Positions 49,404 to 57,317 of a stretch of 64,000 nt of DNA are shown here, in pieces. The stretch covers positions 186,001 to 250,000 of the forward strand of contig JACPDN010000011.1 of the NCBI GenBank assembly GCA_016183985.1, written 5' to 3'. The notes beneath the pieces were generated by a model. It was not told the origin of the DNA, made no database searches, and saw only the letters and a program-made list of their open reading frames with translations. Both the position numbers and the translations under genes were made by a program. Origin of the DNA: Pseudomonadota bacterium. GTDB taxonomy: Bacteria; Pseudomonadota; Alphaproteobacteria; Dongiales; Dongiaceae. Numbering within the stretch: the stretch's first letter is position 1; every line of letters begins with the position of its first letter.

Positions 49404-50521
49404 GCGATTATCTGGTCATTGGCGCCGGCATTTCCGGCGCCGCAGCAGCAGCGGAACTGGCCGAGATCGGCACCGTCACCCTGGTCGAGATGGAAGAGCG
49501 TCCCGGCTATCACAGTTCCGGCCGGTCGGCAGCACTCTATACACCCAATTACGGCCCCAGCGTGGTGCGCACCATCATCGCCGCCAGCGCCGAATTCTAC
49601 CGCGCGCCGATGGCGGGTTTTGCCGATCATCCGCTGTTGACGCCACGCCAGGCGATGACTTTCGTGCCCGCGGGATCGGAAGCGAAGATCGACGAATACA
49701 TGGCGATGGCGACACCCGCGACGCCGCTGCAGGAAATCTCACCCGACCAGGCCTGCAAGCTGGCACCGCTGTTGAAGCGTGAAGCGGTGGCCCGCGCCTC
49801 GCTCGATCCGCATGTGATGGATATGGATGCCGGCGCCATCCACCAGGGTTTCCTGAGGCTCCTCAAGCATCGTGGCGGCAAGACCTTCACCGATCACCGC
49901 ATCACGGCAATCGAGCGGAGAGACGGCCAATGGCGCGCGACCACGACGTCTGGCGCTACCTTTGAGGCGCCGGTCGTGATTAATGCCGGCGGTGCCTGGG
50001 CCGATGAGGTCGGACAGATGGCCGGATTGAAACCCATCGGACTGGTACCGATGCGCCGCACTGCCATCGTCATTGCCGGCGATCCAACCTTGGCACCAGC
50101 CAGCATGCCAGCGGTCGATGACGGCGCCACCGAAGCCTATGTGAAGCTCGATGCAGGCCGACTGATGGCGTCCCTTGGCGATGCAACGCCAAGCCCACCC
50201 TGCGATGCGCAGCCGGAAGATCTCGACATGGCGATGATCGTCGATTGGCTGGAGCGCAACACGCATCTCACCGTCAAGCGGATCGAGCATAGCTGGGCGG
50301 GCCTGCGCAGCTTTGTCGAGGACCACTGCCCGGTCGTGGGCTTTGACAGTGACGCGGAAGGCTTCTTCTGGCTGGCCGGCCAGGGCGGCTATGGCATCAT
50401 GCTGGCGGCAGCCCTGGGACGGTTGACGCGAGGGCTTGTCGAGCGCGACGCCGTACCGGCCGATCTGCTGGCGCGCGGGCTCAATATCGAGGAATTGACC
50501 CCTTCGCGGTGCCGCGCCTAA
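49400..50521 (+). CDS. FAD-dependent oxidoreductase, DAO family (glycine-oxidase-like)
   Basis: The 373-residue protein begins MSDYLVIGAGISGAAAAAEL with the FAD Rossmann motif, then VEMEERPGYHSSGRSAALYT (flavin contact), VINAGGAWADEVGQMAGL near 195 and a C-terminal VVGFDSDAEGFFWLAGQGGY with GIMLAAALGRL. This is the layout of D-amino acid/glycine/sarcosine-type oxidases and dehydrogenases. No signal peptide. Start ATG 49400 overlaps the MATE stop by four bases. Substrate unknown; it is the third DAO enzyme in the window besides those at 9605 and 17840. Confidence 0.87.
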   Translation: MSDYLVIGAGISGAAAAAELAEIGTVTLVEMEERPGYHSSGRSAALYTPNYGPSVVRTIIAASAEFYRAPMAGFADHPLLTPRQAMTFVPAGSEAKIDEYMAMATPATPLQEISPDQACKLAPLLKREAVARASLDPHVMDMDAGAIHQGFLRLLKHRGGKTFTDHRITAIERRDGQWRATTTSGATFEAPVVINAGGAWADEVGQMAGLKPIGLVPMRRTAIVIAGDPTLAPASMPAVDDGATEAYVKLDAGRLMASLGDATPSPPCDAQPEDLDMAMIVDWLERNTHLTVKRIEHSWAGLRSFVEDHCPVVGFDSDAEGFFWLAGQGGYGIMLAAALGRLTRGLVERDAVPADLLARGLNIEELTPSRCRA

Positions 50522-50733
50522 AAATCGTGCTGCGGCACATTCTTGATAACCAAATCTTCACCATATGCAGGCTTCAATGGGGGCATTGAGGCTTGGCGCT
50601 CTGGGGTTATCGTGGCACATTGCCCGCTTGATTGCACCGTCTGCGGAGGATCCGGGGGGATCGCCATAGACGGTCAAGCGGGGCTGGCTCCGATCCTTAA
50701 GTTTGTCGGCCGGAGCGAAGGGGATTGGATAAA

Positions 50734-51033
50734 ATGATGAGCGACTTGCAGAAAGACACCGACGAGCATGGCGATCGCCGCCGCGCCCAACGTTACGTCG
50801 TCAATCTGCCGACCGACGTGTTGATCAAAGGCGCACGCGTGACCTGTCGGCTGGTCGATATTTCCGAAGGCGGCGCCTTGATCGAAACCAGCGGCCCGGT
50901 TACCGTTGGCGACAAGGTATCGCTGGACCTACCGAAAGTAGGCCCCACCATCGCCACCGTCGTGCGCGTAAGCCCATCGCATATCGCCATGGCCTTCCCC
51001 GGTGCGATCATTATTTCCAGCATCGTCCGGTAG
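50734..51033 (+). CDS. PilZ-domain protein (c-di-GMP receptor)
   Basis: The 99-residue single-domain protein keeps both c-di-GMP binding motifs: RRAQR (RxxxR) near residue 17 and DISEGGALIE (DxSxxG) near 46. It probably acts as a small adaptor that changes a partner when c-di-GMP binds. ATG 50734 has GGGGAT upstream; a TTG three codons earlier is in frame. It converges on a second PilZ gene, with a repeat between them. Confidence 0.88.
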   Translation: MMSDLQKDTDEHGDRRRAQRYVVNLPTDVLIKGARVTCRLVDISEGGALIETSGPVTVGDKVSLDLPKVGPTIATVVRVSPSHIAMAFPGAIIISSIVR

Positions 51034-51064
51034 CTCGAGCTCCTCGGATCGCGATTTTCTCCTT

Positions 51065-51156
51065 CGTCATCCCCGGGCTTGACCCCGGGGATCAAGTTTG
51101 TGTGGGCTCTGTCCCACAGTTACAGGCTGATGCCCGGGTCAAGCCCGGGCATGACG
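51065..51156. repeat. Imperfect inverted repeat of the CGTCATCCCCGGGCTTGAC type
   Basis: Arm CGTCATCCCCGGGCTTGACC (51065-51084, extending to 51093) faces GGTCAAGCCCGGGCATGACG (51137-51156, starting at 51129). An internal small hairpin GTGGG/CCCAC lies in the loop. Related sequences occur at 19193-19220 and 39933-39957, so this is a dispersed intergenic repeat family; here it can also terminate both convergent PilZ genes. Confidence 0.75.
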
Positions 51157-51219
51157 AGGGAAGGGCCGGGGATGCTGCGGTATTGCCGCCGGATCACCTG
51201 CCGGCGGGCTGAGGCGCTC

Positions 51220-51570
51220 TTATTCCTTTGCGTCGAGATTATTGAGCTTCTCCAAGATCTCGGCGACTTCGAACTCGCTCAGTTCCTGGGTGCGTGGGAT
51301 CTCGAGATGGAGCTGGCCGTTACCCAGATCGACGACGACGGCCTCGCGCTTGCGGCGATAACGCTCCGGCATCAGATACATGCGGTCGCCGGCGGCAAAG
51401 CCTTTGACATCCGGAGTCAGGATGCAGGCGCCGCCTTGCGAGATATTGCGATAATTGGTGATGGCCAATGTGCGGCGCGCATTTTCGTCATCGAAGACCA
51501 GCATCGCCGTACCGCCATACTGGAAGCGCGGATGGCGTCGGTGATCCGGATCCTGATCGTCATCAGCCAT
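51220..51570 (-). CDS. PilZ-domain protein (c-di-GMP receptor)
   Basis: The 116-residue protein has RRHPR (RxxxR) near residue 10 and NISQGGACIL (NxSxxG) near 42, so the nucleotide site is complete. The central insert (VFDDENARRTLAITNYR) and the hydrophilic C-terminal helix (ELSEFEVAEILEKLNNLDAKE minus last residues) differ from the neighbour PilZ. ATG 51570 is preferred to a start 25 codons earlier that lacks conservation. It may be a second output for the c-di-GMP made by proteins such as the one at 12386. Confidence 0.88.
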   Translation of the reverse strand: MADDDQDPDHRRHPRFQYGGTAMLVFDDENARRTLAITNYRNISQGGACILTPDVKGFAAGDRMYLMPERYRRKREAVVVDLGNGQLHLEIPRTQELSEFEVAEILEKLNNLDAKE

Positions 51571-51830
51571 GGCGGCCACCTTCTCCTGCCCTGCGCCGAT
51601 GCGCGGCCATGCCCAAGGATAAGCGAGGCCAGCGCGTTGCGGCAAACGATATCGGCCCGATTAGCTACACCGGAGGGAGGAGAATTGTGGAAAAGTCGGT
51701 GCAACTGCACCCATGCTTAATTCGGGGTTAACCCTGGCATGGCGGGTTCCGGATCGCTAAGCTCCGCCGGCATTTTTCAGGGTCATCCGCCATTCCATCA
51801 CAGCTATTTCGTTACGCAGAGGACAGCCAA

Positions 51831-52790
51831 ATGGGCGAGCGCCGCAAGACCGATACCAAAGCCATGACGCTGCCGCGTTACACAGGGATTCCCACCTTCA
51901 TGCGCGTGCCGCTGGCTGGCGAAGATTGGAATGGCATCGATATCGGGCTCATCGGCGTGCCCTATGACGGTGGCGTCACCAACCGTGCCGGTGCGCGTCA
52001 TGGCCCACGGGAAATCCGCAATCAATCCTCCTTCATGCGCACGATCCATCATGTGACACGGGTCAATCCTTACGACATCGTCAAGGTGGCCGATCTCGGC
52101 GACGTGCTGTTCACCTCCCTGCTGCAGCACCCCAAGGCGCTGGATGAGATCGAAACCGTTTTCGCCAAGATCAAGTCGCATGGCATCACGCCATTGACGG
52201 CAGGCGGCGATCATACGATCTCACTGCCGATCCTGCGCGCACTCGCCAAGGATCGCCCCGTGGGCATGATCCATATCGATGCGCATACCGATACCTGGGA
52301 CATGTTCCAGGGTTCGAAATTCTCGCACGGCTCGCCGTTCCGGAATGCGACCGAGGAAGGCTTGCTTGATCCCAAGCGCGTCATTCAAATCGGTATTCGC
52401 GGCGCCCAGACCACGGCCGATGGCTGGGACTATTCGCAAAAGAGCGGCATGCGCGTGGTGTTCATGGAGGAGTTCGCCGAGATCGGCGTCGACGCGGTGA
52501 TCAAGGAAGCTCGCCGCGTGGTGGGTGACGGGCCGGTCTATTTGAGCTTCGATGTGGACGGCTTAGATCCGATTTATACGCCGGGCACAGGCACGCCGGA
52601 GATCGGCGGCATCACGACATTGGAAGCACAGAAACTGCTGCGGGGCCTGCGCCATCTCGACTATGTCGGCGCGGATGTCGTCGAAGTGGCCCCGCCCTTC
52701 GATCCCAGCGGCAACACGGCCTTGGTAGCGGCGACATTGATGTATGAGATACTGTGTTTGCTGGCGGAGCGGATTGATAGCCGACGGTAG
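51831..52790 (+). CDS. Ureohydrolase, agmatinase-like
   Basis: The 319-residue protein has the binuclear manganese site of the arginase/agmatinase superfamily in full: GGDHTISLPI near residue 125, HIDAHTDTWD near 148 and SFDVDGLDPIYTPGTGTPE near 232. It cleaves urea from a guanidino compound such as agmatine, guanidinobutyrate or guanidinopropionate; the exact substrate cannot be fixed from sequence. AGAGGA precedes ATG 51831. It is followed by a convergent amidohydrolase gene. Confidence 0.9.
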   Translation: MGERRKTDTKAMTLPRYTGIPTFMRVPLAGEDWNGIDIGLIGVPYDGGVTNRAGARHGPREIRNQSSFMRTIHHVTRVNPYDIVKVADLGDVLFTSLLQHPKALDEIETVFAKIKSHGITPLTAGGDHTISLPILRALAKDRPVGMIHIDAHTDTWDMFQGSKFSHGSPFRNATEEGLLDPKRVIQIGIRGAQTTADGWDYSQKSGMRVVFMEEFAEIGVDAVIKEARRVVGDGPVYLSFDVDGLDPIYTPGTGTPEIGGITTLEAQKLLRGLRHLDYVGADVVEVAPPFDPSGNTALVAATLMYEILCLLAERIDSRR

Positions 52791-52817
52791 ATGCGTTCGT
52801 CATGATCCGCGCAGGCG

Positions 52818-52869
52818 GACCACCCATGAGTTCCGGCGAGGAGTCGTGGGTGGTCGGCCTTCGCCGACC
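52818..52869. repeat. Double hairpin between convergent genes
   Basis: GACCACCCA (52818-52826) pairs with TGGGTGGTC (52847-52855), and GGTCGGC (52852-52858) pairs with GCCGACC (52863-52869); the two stems share four bases, so they are alternatives. CGTCATG and CATGACG flank them. It probably terminates the ureohydrolase and amidohydrolase transcripts and may be a dispersed REP-like element. Confidence 0.6.
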
Positions 52870-52892
52870 ATGACGGTGTGTGGTGGACCGCC

Positions 52893-54527
52893 CTACCCCG
52901 CAAAACCCTCCGACCGATGCACTTCCTTGCCGCCGAGCAAAGTGAGGTCGACTTCCGTGTCGCCGATCTCGCTAACGTCAATCTCGAAAATGTCACGGTC
53001 GAGGATGATGGCATCGGCGAATTTGCCGGGTGTCAGCGATCCGGTCTCGTCGCTGCGCCAGGCAGCGGCGGCCGCCAAAGTCGTGTAGCCGCGTACCACC
53101 TGTTCGATCGTCATGCGCTCTTGTGCCTCGAAGATCGGAAAATCCTTGGCGACATGGGTGGGCTGGCGTGTGACTGCGGTCTGCATGATCGGGAACGGAT
53201 TGAGGGTCGAGACGCCCCAATCGCTACTGACCGCATAAGGGGCACCGCTATCGACGATAGTGCGCCAGGGATACATCCAGCGGCCGCGCTCCTTGCCGAC
53301 GAAAGGCAGCGCCATTTCGGTGACCGAGGGTTCACAGCGCGCCCAAAGCGGCTGCATGTTGGTGACGACTTTCAAGTCGCGCAGGCGCGGAATGTCATCG
53401 GGATGAATGAGCTGCACATGCGCGAGCTGATGCAGGCTGGGCCAGGCACCGTTCGCCTTGCGTGCTGATTCGATGCAATCCAGGGCCACGCGCGTGGCGC
53501 GATCGCCGATGACATGGGCGTGGAGCTGGAAGCGTGCCGCATCGAAGGCGATGAAGAGCTGCTCCAGCAGATCCTCATCGAACATGACCGGCGCATTGCC
53601 GCCGGTTGCATCGGAATAATCCTCGATCATCGCCGCGGTGCGATTTTCGACCACGCCGTCGAGGAAAAATTTCGCTGAGTGGACGCCGATATTGTCGGTG
53701 CGATAATCGCGCCGCAGGGCTTCGAGGCGGCCCAGCGCGTCCTTCACCGTTTCAGTGGGGAAGACCTTGGCCGTCGCGGTCAGGCGCAGGGTGAGTTCGC
53801 CCGCTTCGTCGAGTGCCTTGTAGACCTTCATGTGGCGATCCCACACCATGGCGTCGAGAACACCCGTGATGCCGTGTGTGTTGCACAGTTTCTGGCCGTA
53901 TTGAACGCCCTTGGCATAGACGTCGAGATTGGATTTCGGCATGCGGGCGCGAACCCAGTCGATCGCATCTTCATAGATGAGCCCCGTGGGCGTGCCATCG
54001 GCCTCGCGCACGAAGGCGCCACCGGAAGGATCGGCAACGCTCTTGTCGAGGCCCATGATCTCGCAGGCCTTGGTATTGACCGCCGCATTATGGCCATCGG
54101 CCGCGAAGATGAAGACCGGACGATCCGGCACAGCCGCATCGAGCACCTGGCGGTTGAGATTCTGCGCGCCGAAGATGCCTGTGTACCAGCCGGTACCCCT
54201 CACCCAGAGATCGTTGGTCTTTTGTGCGAAGCCGCGCAGGCGCTGCTGCAGCTCCTCGACCGTCTTGGCCCCTTCGAGATTGACGCTGCTGGAAAAACCC
54301 GTGCCGCTGTCCTGCAAATGGATATGCGTGTCCTGGAAACCGGGCAGAACCAACCTGCCGCCGGCATCCACGCGCCGCGCGCCATTGGCCATCGCCCTGA
54401 TCTCGTCATTGCGGCCGATAGCAAGGATGCGGCCGTTCTTCACCGCCAGCGCCTCAACACGGGGGTTGAGTGGGTCCATCGTGCGGATATTGCCGTTGAG
54501 GATCACGAGATCGGGTGAGCTTGCCAT
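52893..54527 (-). CDS. Amidohydrolase family 3 (YtcJ-like) protein
   Basis: The 544-residue metal-dependent hydrolase has the first metal pair in FQDTHIHLQDSG near residue 65, LHAHVIGDRATR near 340 and SSDWGVSTLNPFP near 436. The N-terminal ILNGNIRTMDPLNPRVEALA and the C-terminal GSLTPGKFADAIILDRDIFE segments form the usual beta-sandwich of amidohydrolases. YtcJ-like proteins act on amides of poorly known identity. No signal peptide. AAGGCAGG precedes ATG 54527. Not obviously in an operon. Confidence 0.88.
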   Translation of the reverse strand: MASSPDLVILNGNIRTMDPLNPRVEALAVKNGRILAIGRNDEIRAMANGARRVDAGGRLVLPGFQDTHIHLQDSGTGFSSSVNLEGAKTVEELQQRLRGFAQKTNDLWVRGTGWYTGIFGAQNLNRQVLDAAVPDRPVFIFAADGHNAAVNTKACEIMGLDKSVADPSGGAFVREADGTPTGLIYEDAIDWVRARMPKSNLDVYAKGVQYGQKLCNTHGITGVLDAMVWDRHMKVYKALDEAGELTLRLTATAKVFPTETVKDALGRLEALRRDYRTDNIGVHSAKFFLDGVVENRTAAMIEDYSDATGGNAPVMFDEDLLEQLFIAFDAARFQLHAHVIGDRATRVALDCIESARKANGAWPSLHQLAHVQLIHPDDIPRLRDLKVVTNMQPLWARCEPSVTEMALPFVGKERGRWMYPWRTIVDSGAPYAVSSDWGVSTLNPFPIMQTAVTRQPTHVAKDFPIFEAQERMTIEQVVRGYTTLAAAAAWRSDETGSLTPGKFADAIILDRDIFEIDVSEIGDTEVDLTLLGGKEVHRSEGFAG

Positions 54528-54602
54528 CGCCTGCCTGCCTTCTTTTTCATTTGTATAGAAGGCTGGATGAAATCAGGTCCGCGGGCGTAACGCAATCCCG
54601 CT

Positions 54603-55556
54603 TCAGCGGTATCCTTCGAGCGGCGAGACGAGGCCGAGTTCGGCACAGATATCGCGGGCGAGATCGGCCTGATTCAATGTGTAGAAGTGGAAATGGTCGA
54701 CGCCTGTGCGGCGCAAAGCCTCGCATTGCTTGAGCGCGGTCTCGAACGCAAGCTGGCGGCGGCCCTCCGCATCCTCGCCAAGAGCGTCGAAGCGGGCACG
54801 CAGTTCGGCGGGAATATGCGTGCCGCAGCCATCCGCCATCGCCAGCACCTTCGCGAAATTCCGGATCGGAAGAATGCCCGGCACGATCGGCACGTTGATG
54901 CCGGCGCGGGCCGTACGGTCGAGGAAGCGCTTGAAGCAATCGGTGTCAAAGAAGAATTGCGTGATGGCGCGCGTCGCACCGGCATCCACCTTGCGCTTGA
55001 GATGATCGAGATCGGCTTGCGAATCCGCCGCTTGCGGATGCGTCTCGGGATAGGCCGCGACGCTGATATCGAATGGATGCAAGCGCGCCAAGCCTTCGAC
55101 GAGGCTGTCGGCATAAGCGTAACCGTCGGCCAGTGGCTGATAGCCGGCGCCGATGCCGCCCGCGGGATCACCGCGCAGGGCCACGATGCGATGGATACCC
55201 GCCTGCCAATAGGCATCGGCGATGGCATCGATCTCGGCACGGGCGCCACCGACACAGGTGAGATGGGCCGCGGCGGGCACGCTGCAACGCGCCTGGATCT
55301 CACGCACCAAGTCCCGGGTCTGGTCACGCGTCGAGCCGCCAGCACCATAGGTGACCGAGACGAAGCGCGGGCTGAGGGCCGCAAGATCGGCCGCGGCCTC
55401 CCAGAAGGCGGGCACGGCCTCCGCCTGGCGCGGCGGAAAGAATTCGAAGCTCACCGCAAGATTGGGTGCCCGGCCCGAACGCTCGGTCCGGGTTCCGGCA
55501 TTGCGCGACGGGTGGGGCGGCTGTTCCCCAATCATGTTGCGTCCTGGCATGTTCAT
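54603..55556 (-). CDS. metF: 5,10-methylenetetrahydrofolate reductase
   Basis: The 317-residue flavoprotein reduces methylene-THF to methyl-THF for methionine synthesis. Visible are SFEFFPPRQ near residue 36, SVTYGAGGSTRDQT near 67, AAHLTCVG near 95, RGDPAGG near 125 and TQFFFDTDCF near 195, all MetF hallmarks. GAGG lies 6 bp before ATG 55556; the first 30 residues are variable. It could draw C1 units produced by the THF-binding half of Tdm. An AT-rich upstream region holds a palindrome. No metH gene is next to it. Confidence 0.95.
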   Translation of the reverse strand: MNMPGRNMIGEQPPHPSRNAGTRTERSGRAPNLAVSFEFFPPRQAEAVPAFWEAAADLAALSPRFVSVTYGAGGSTRDQTRDLVREIQARCSVPAAAHLTCVGGARAEIDAIADAYWQAGIHRIVALRGDPAGGIGAGYQPLADGYAYADSLVEGLARLHPFDISVAAYPETHPQAADSQADLDHLKRKVDAGATRAITQFFFDTDCFKRFLDRTARAGINVPIVPGILPIRNFAKVLAMADGCGTHIPAELRARFDALGEDAEGRRQLAFETALKQCEALRRTGVDHFHFYTLNQADLARDICAELGLVSPLEGYR

Positions 55557-55610
55557 CCTGGCCCTCGCGGGGTTGGGTGAGGCTCAATGCCGCACAGGAT
55601 AACAGATAAG

Positions 55611-55626
55611 AGATATAAGTATATCT
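55611..55626. promoter_or_regulatory. Palindrome in the metF promoter region
   Basis: AGATATA-AG-TATATCT lies 55 bp upstream of metF in a conspicuously AT-rich stretch (55600-55680). Palindromes of this size upstream of methionine-cycle genes are often sites of ArsR-type regulators such as SahR; which protein binds here is not known, and no such regulator is in the window. Confidence 0.5.
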
Positions 55627-55679
55627 TTATGTTACTTGCACAAATGTATTGTTTTCCAGGTTAAACTATTATAATTCAG

Positions 55680-56891
55680 TTAGTTAGATTTCTGGACACT
55701 AAAGATCGTGACTGGCAAGGCGGCCCGCCAAGCATCGAAGCCGCCCAGCGGCTTGGCCTGGGAGACGGCGATCCGGGTGAGCTCGCCCCCGATCCTCTCC
55801 TGCCAGGCAATGAGCAGGACTTCGCTCTGAACGGTCACTGCATTGGCGACGAGCCTGCCGCCGGGCTTCAAGGCTGCCCAGCTTGCCTCGATGACGCCGG
55901 GCTCGGTGACGCCACCGCCGATGAAGATGGCGTCAGGTCGCGCTAGCCCCTCAAGAGCCGCCGGTGCCGCTCCGGCTACGAGTTCCAGATTCGGGACGCC
56001 GAGGTTTTCGGCATTGGCTCGGATGAGTGCCTGGCGCCCCTCGTTTTCTTCGATGGCGATGGCGCGACAGCTGGGATGGCTGCGCATCCATTCGATCGAG
56101 ATCGAGCCGCAGCCGGCGCCGACATCCCACAGCAACTCACCAGGGAGTGGTGCGAGGCGCGCGAGCGTCACCGCACGCACATCGCGCTTGGTGAGTTGGC
56201 CATCATTCTGAAACGCATCGTCGGGGAGGCCAGCAAGGATCGAACGCGGCTGAGCGTTTGGGCCGGCGAGGCATTCGATGGCGAGAAGGTTGAGTGCCGC
56301 CTGCTCCCCTGCCCGCCAGCGTTCGGCAATGCCGTCGACGCATTTTTCTTTGGCACCGCCGAGATGCTCGAAAACCGTGATGCGGCTGGGTCCGAAGCCG
56401 CGGGCGGTGAGCAGTTCGGCAACGCCTTGCGCCGAGAAACCGTCTTCGCTGAGCACGAGAAGTCGCACACGATTATGGAGCGCGCGGTTGAGGTGATGGA
56501 TCGGCCGCCCATGAATGGTGATCACATTCACATCCTGCAGCGCCCAGCCCATGCGTGCGGCGGCGAGCGATACGGAGGATGGCGCCGGCAGCACGCGCAT
56601 CTCATCGGCGCCGAGGTGATGGCTGAGGCTCGCCCCCATGCCGTAGAACATCGGATCGCCGCTGGCGAGGATGGCGACCTGTTGCCCTCGCAAGGAGAGC
56701 ACTGCATCGAACGCTTCCGAAAAGGGGCTCGGCCAGGCACGGCGTTCGGCCCTGAAGCTGTCTGACAGCATGGCAAGATGCCGGTTGCCGCCAAAGACGA
56801 TGCCGGCGTCCTGGAGAGCTGCACGTGCGGCGGCACCGAGGCCATCGAGGCCGTCTTCGCCGATGCCGATCACGGTGAGCCAGGCTGCCAT
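55680..56891 (-). CDS. cobL: Precorrin-6Y C5,15-methyltransferase (decarboxylating), CbiE-CbiT fusion
   Basis: The 403-residue bifunctional cobalamin enzyme has an N-terminal CbiE-type tetrapyrrole methylase (LTVIGIGEDGLDGL at the start, LASGDPMFYGMGASL near 83, LPAPSSVSLAAARMGW near 103) and a C-terminal CbiT-type SAM domain (LLWDVGAGCGSISIEWMRSH near 255, PDAIFIGGGVTEPG near 320). It methylates C5 and C15 and removes the acetate carboxyl. ATG 56891 is used; an in-frame ATG 15 codons earlier has no conserved sequence. It diverges from the riboswitch-controlled cobGHIJ operon. Confidence 0.95.
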   Translation of the reverse strand: MAAWLTVIGIGEDGLDGLGAAARAALQDAGIVFGGNRHLAMLSDSFRAERRAWPSPFSEAFDAVLSLRGQQVAILASGDPMFYGMGASLSHHLGADEMRVLPAPSSVSLAAARMGWALQDVNVITIHGRPIHHLNRALHNRVRLLVLSEDGFSAQGVAELLTARGFGPSRITVFEHLGGAKEKCVDGIAERWRAGEQAALNLLAIECLAGPNAQPRSILAGLPDDAFQNDGQLTKRDVRAVTLARLAPLPGELLWDVGAGCGSISIEWMRSHPSCRAIAIEENEGRQALIRANAENLGVPNLELVAGAAPAALEGLARPDAIFIGGGVTEPGVIEASWAALKPGGRLVANAVTVQSEVLLIAWQERIGGELTRIAVSQAKPLGGFDAWRAALPVTIFSVQKSN

Positions 56892-57029
56892 CTTGCGTCT
56901 ATCTCGTTGGAAAAAAGGCGGGTTCCCGGTTTCCAATAGGGCATCGGCAAGGGATGAGCAAGCGTGCCCGCGACGCTAAAACGCGGGAGAATCCGCTTTC
57001 GCGAGCTCCCCCGCTCCTATAAAACGGGG

Positions 57030-57220
57030 CCGTTACCGGTGCCCTTCGGGGCATAAATGGGAACACGGGAGGGGATGGCCCCAAGGGGCCGGAACCAGCC
57101 GTGGCTGCCCCCGCAACTGTGCGCGGCGAGCCTGTCGCAACGAGCCACTGGCCCCAAAGGGTCCGGGAAGGCTGCGACGACGGCCCTGACCCGCGAAGCC
57201 AGGAAACCTGCCGGTGACAG
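57030..57220 (+). ncRNA. Cobalamin riboswitch
   Basis: The conserved elements occur in order: the 5' stem with GGTGCCCTTCGGGGCATAAA, then GGGAACACGGG, the core GCTGCCCCCGCAACTGTG at about 57105-57123, and the B12-box segment GAAGCCAGGAAACCTGCCGG at 57195-57214. They match the adenosylcobalamin riboswitch consensus. It lies upstream of cobG and would lower expression of cobGHIJ when B12 is plentiful. The cobG start follows after about 100 bp. Confidence 0.95.
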
Positions 57221-57317
57221 GGAGTTGTGGTTGGATGCATCGGTCGGGGCGTATCGATGCTGTGGTGTGGCACGTTGCCAGCACCCATTCGCCGCAACGG
57301 TTTTTGCCGGTGCCGAT

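Noticed and set aside
57030-57220. N-terminal extension of CobG through the riboswitch
   Set aside because: The frame is open back to 57057, but this sequence is the conserved riboswitch core and is not expected to be translated.
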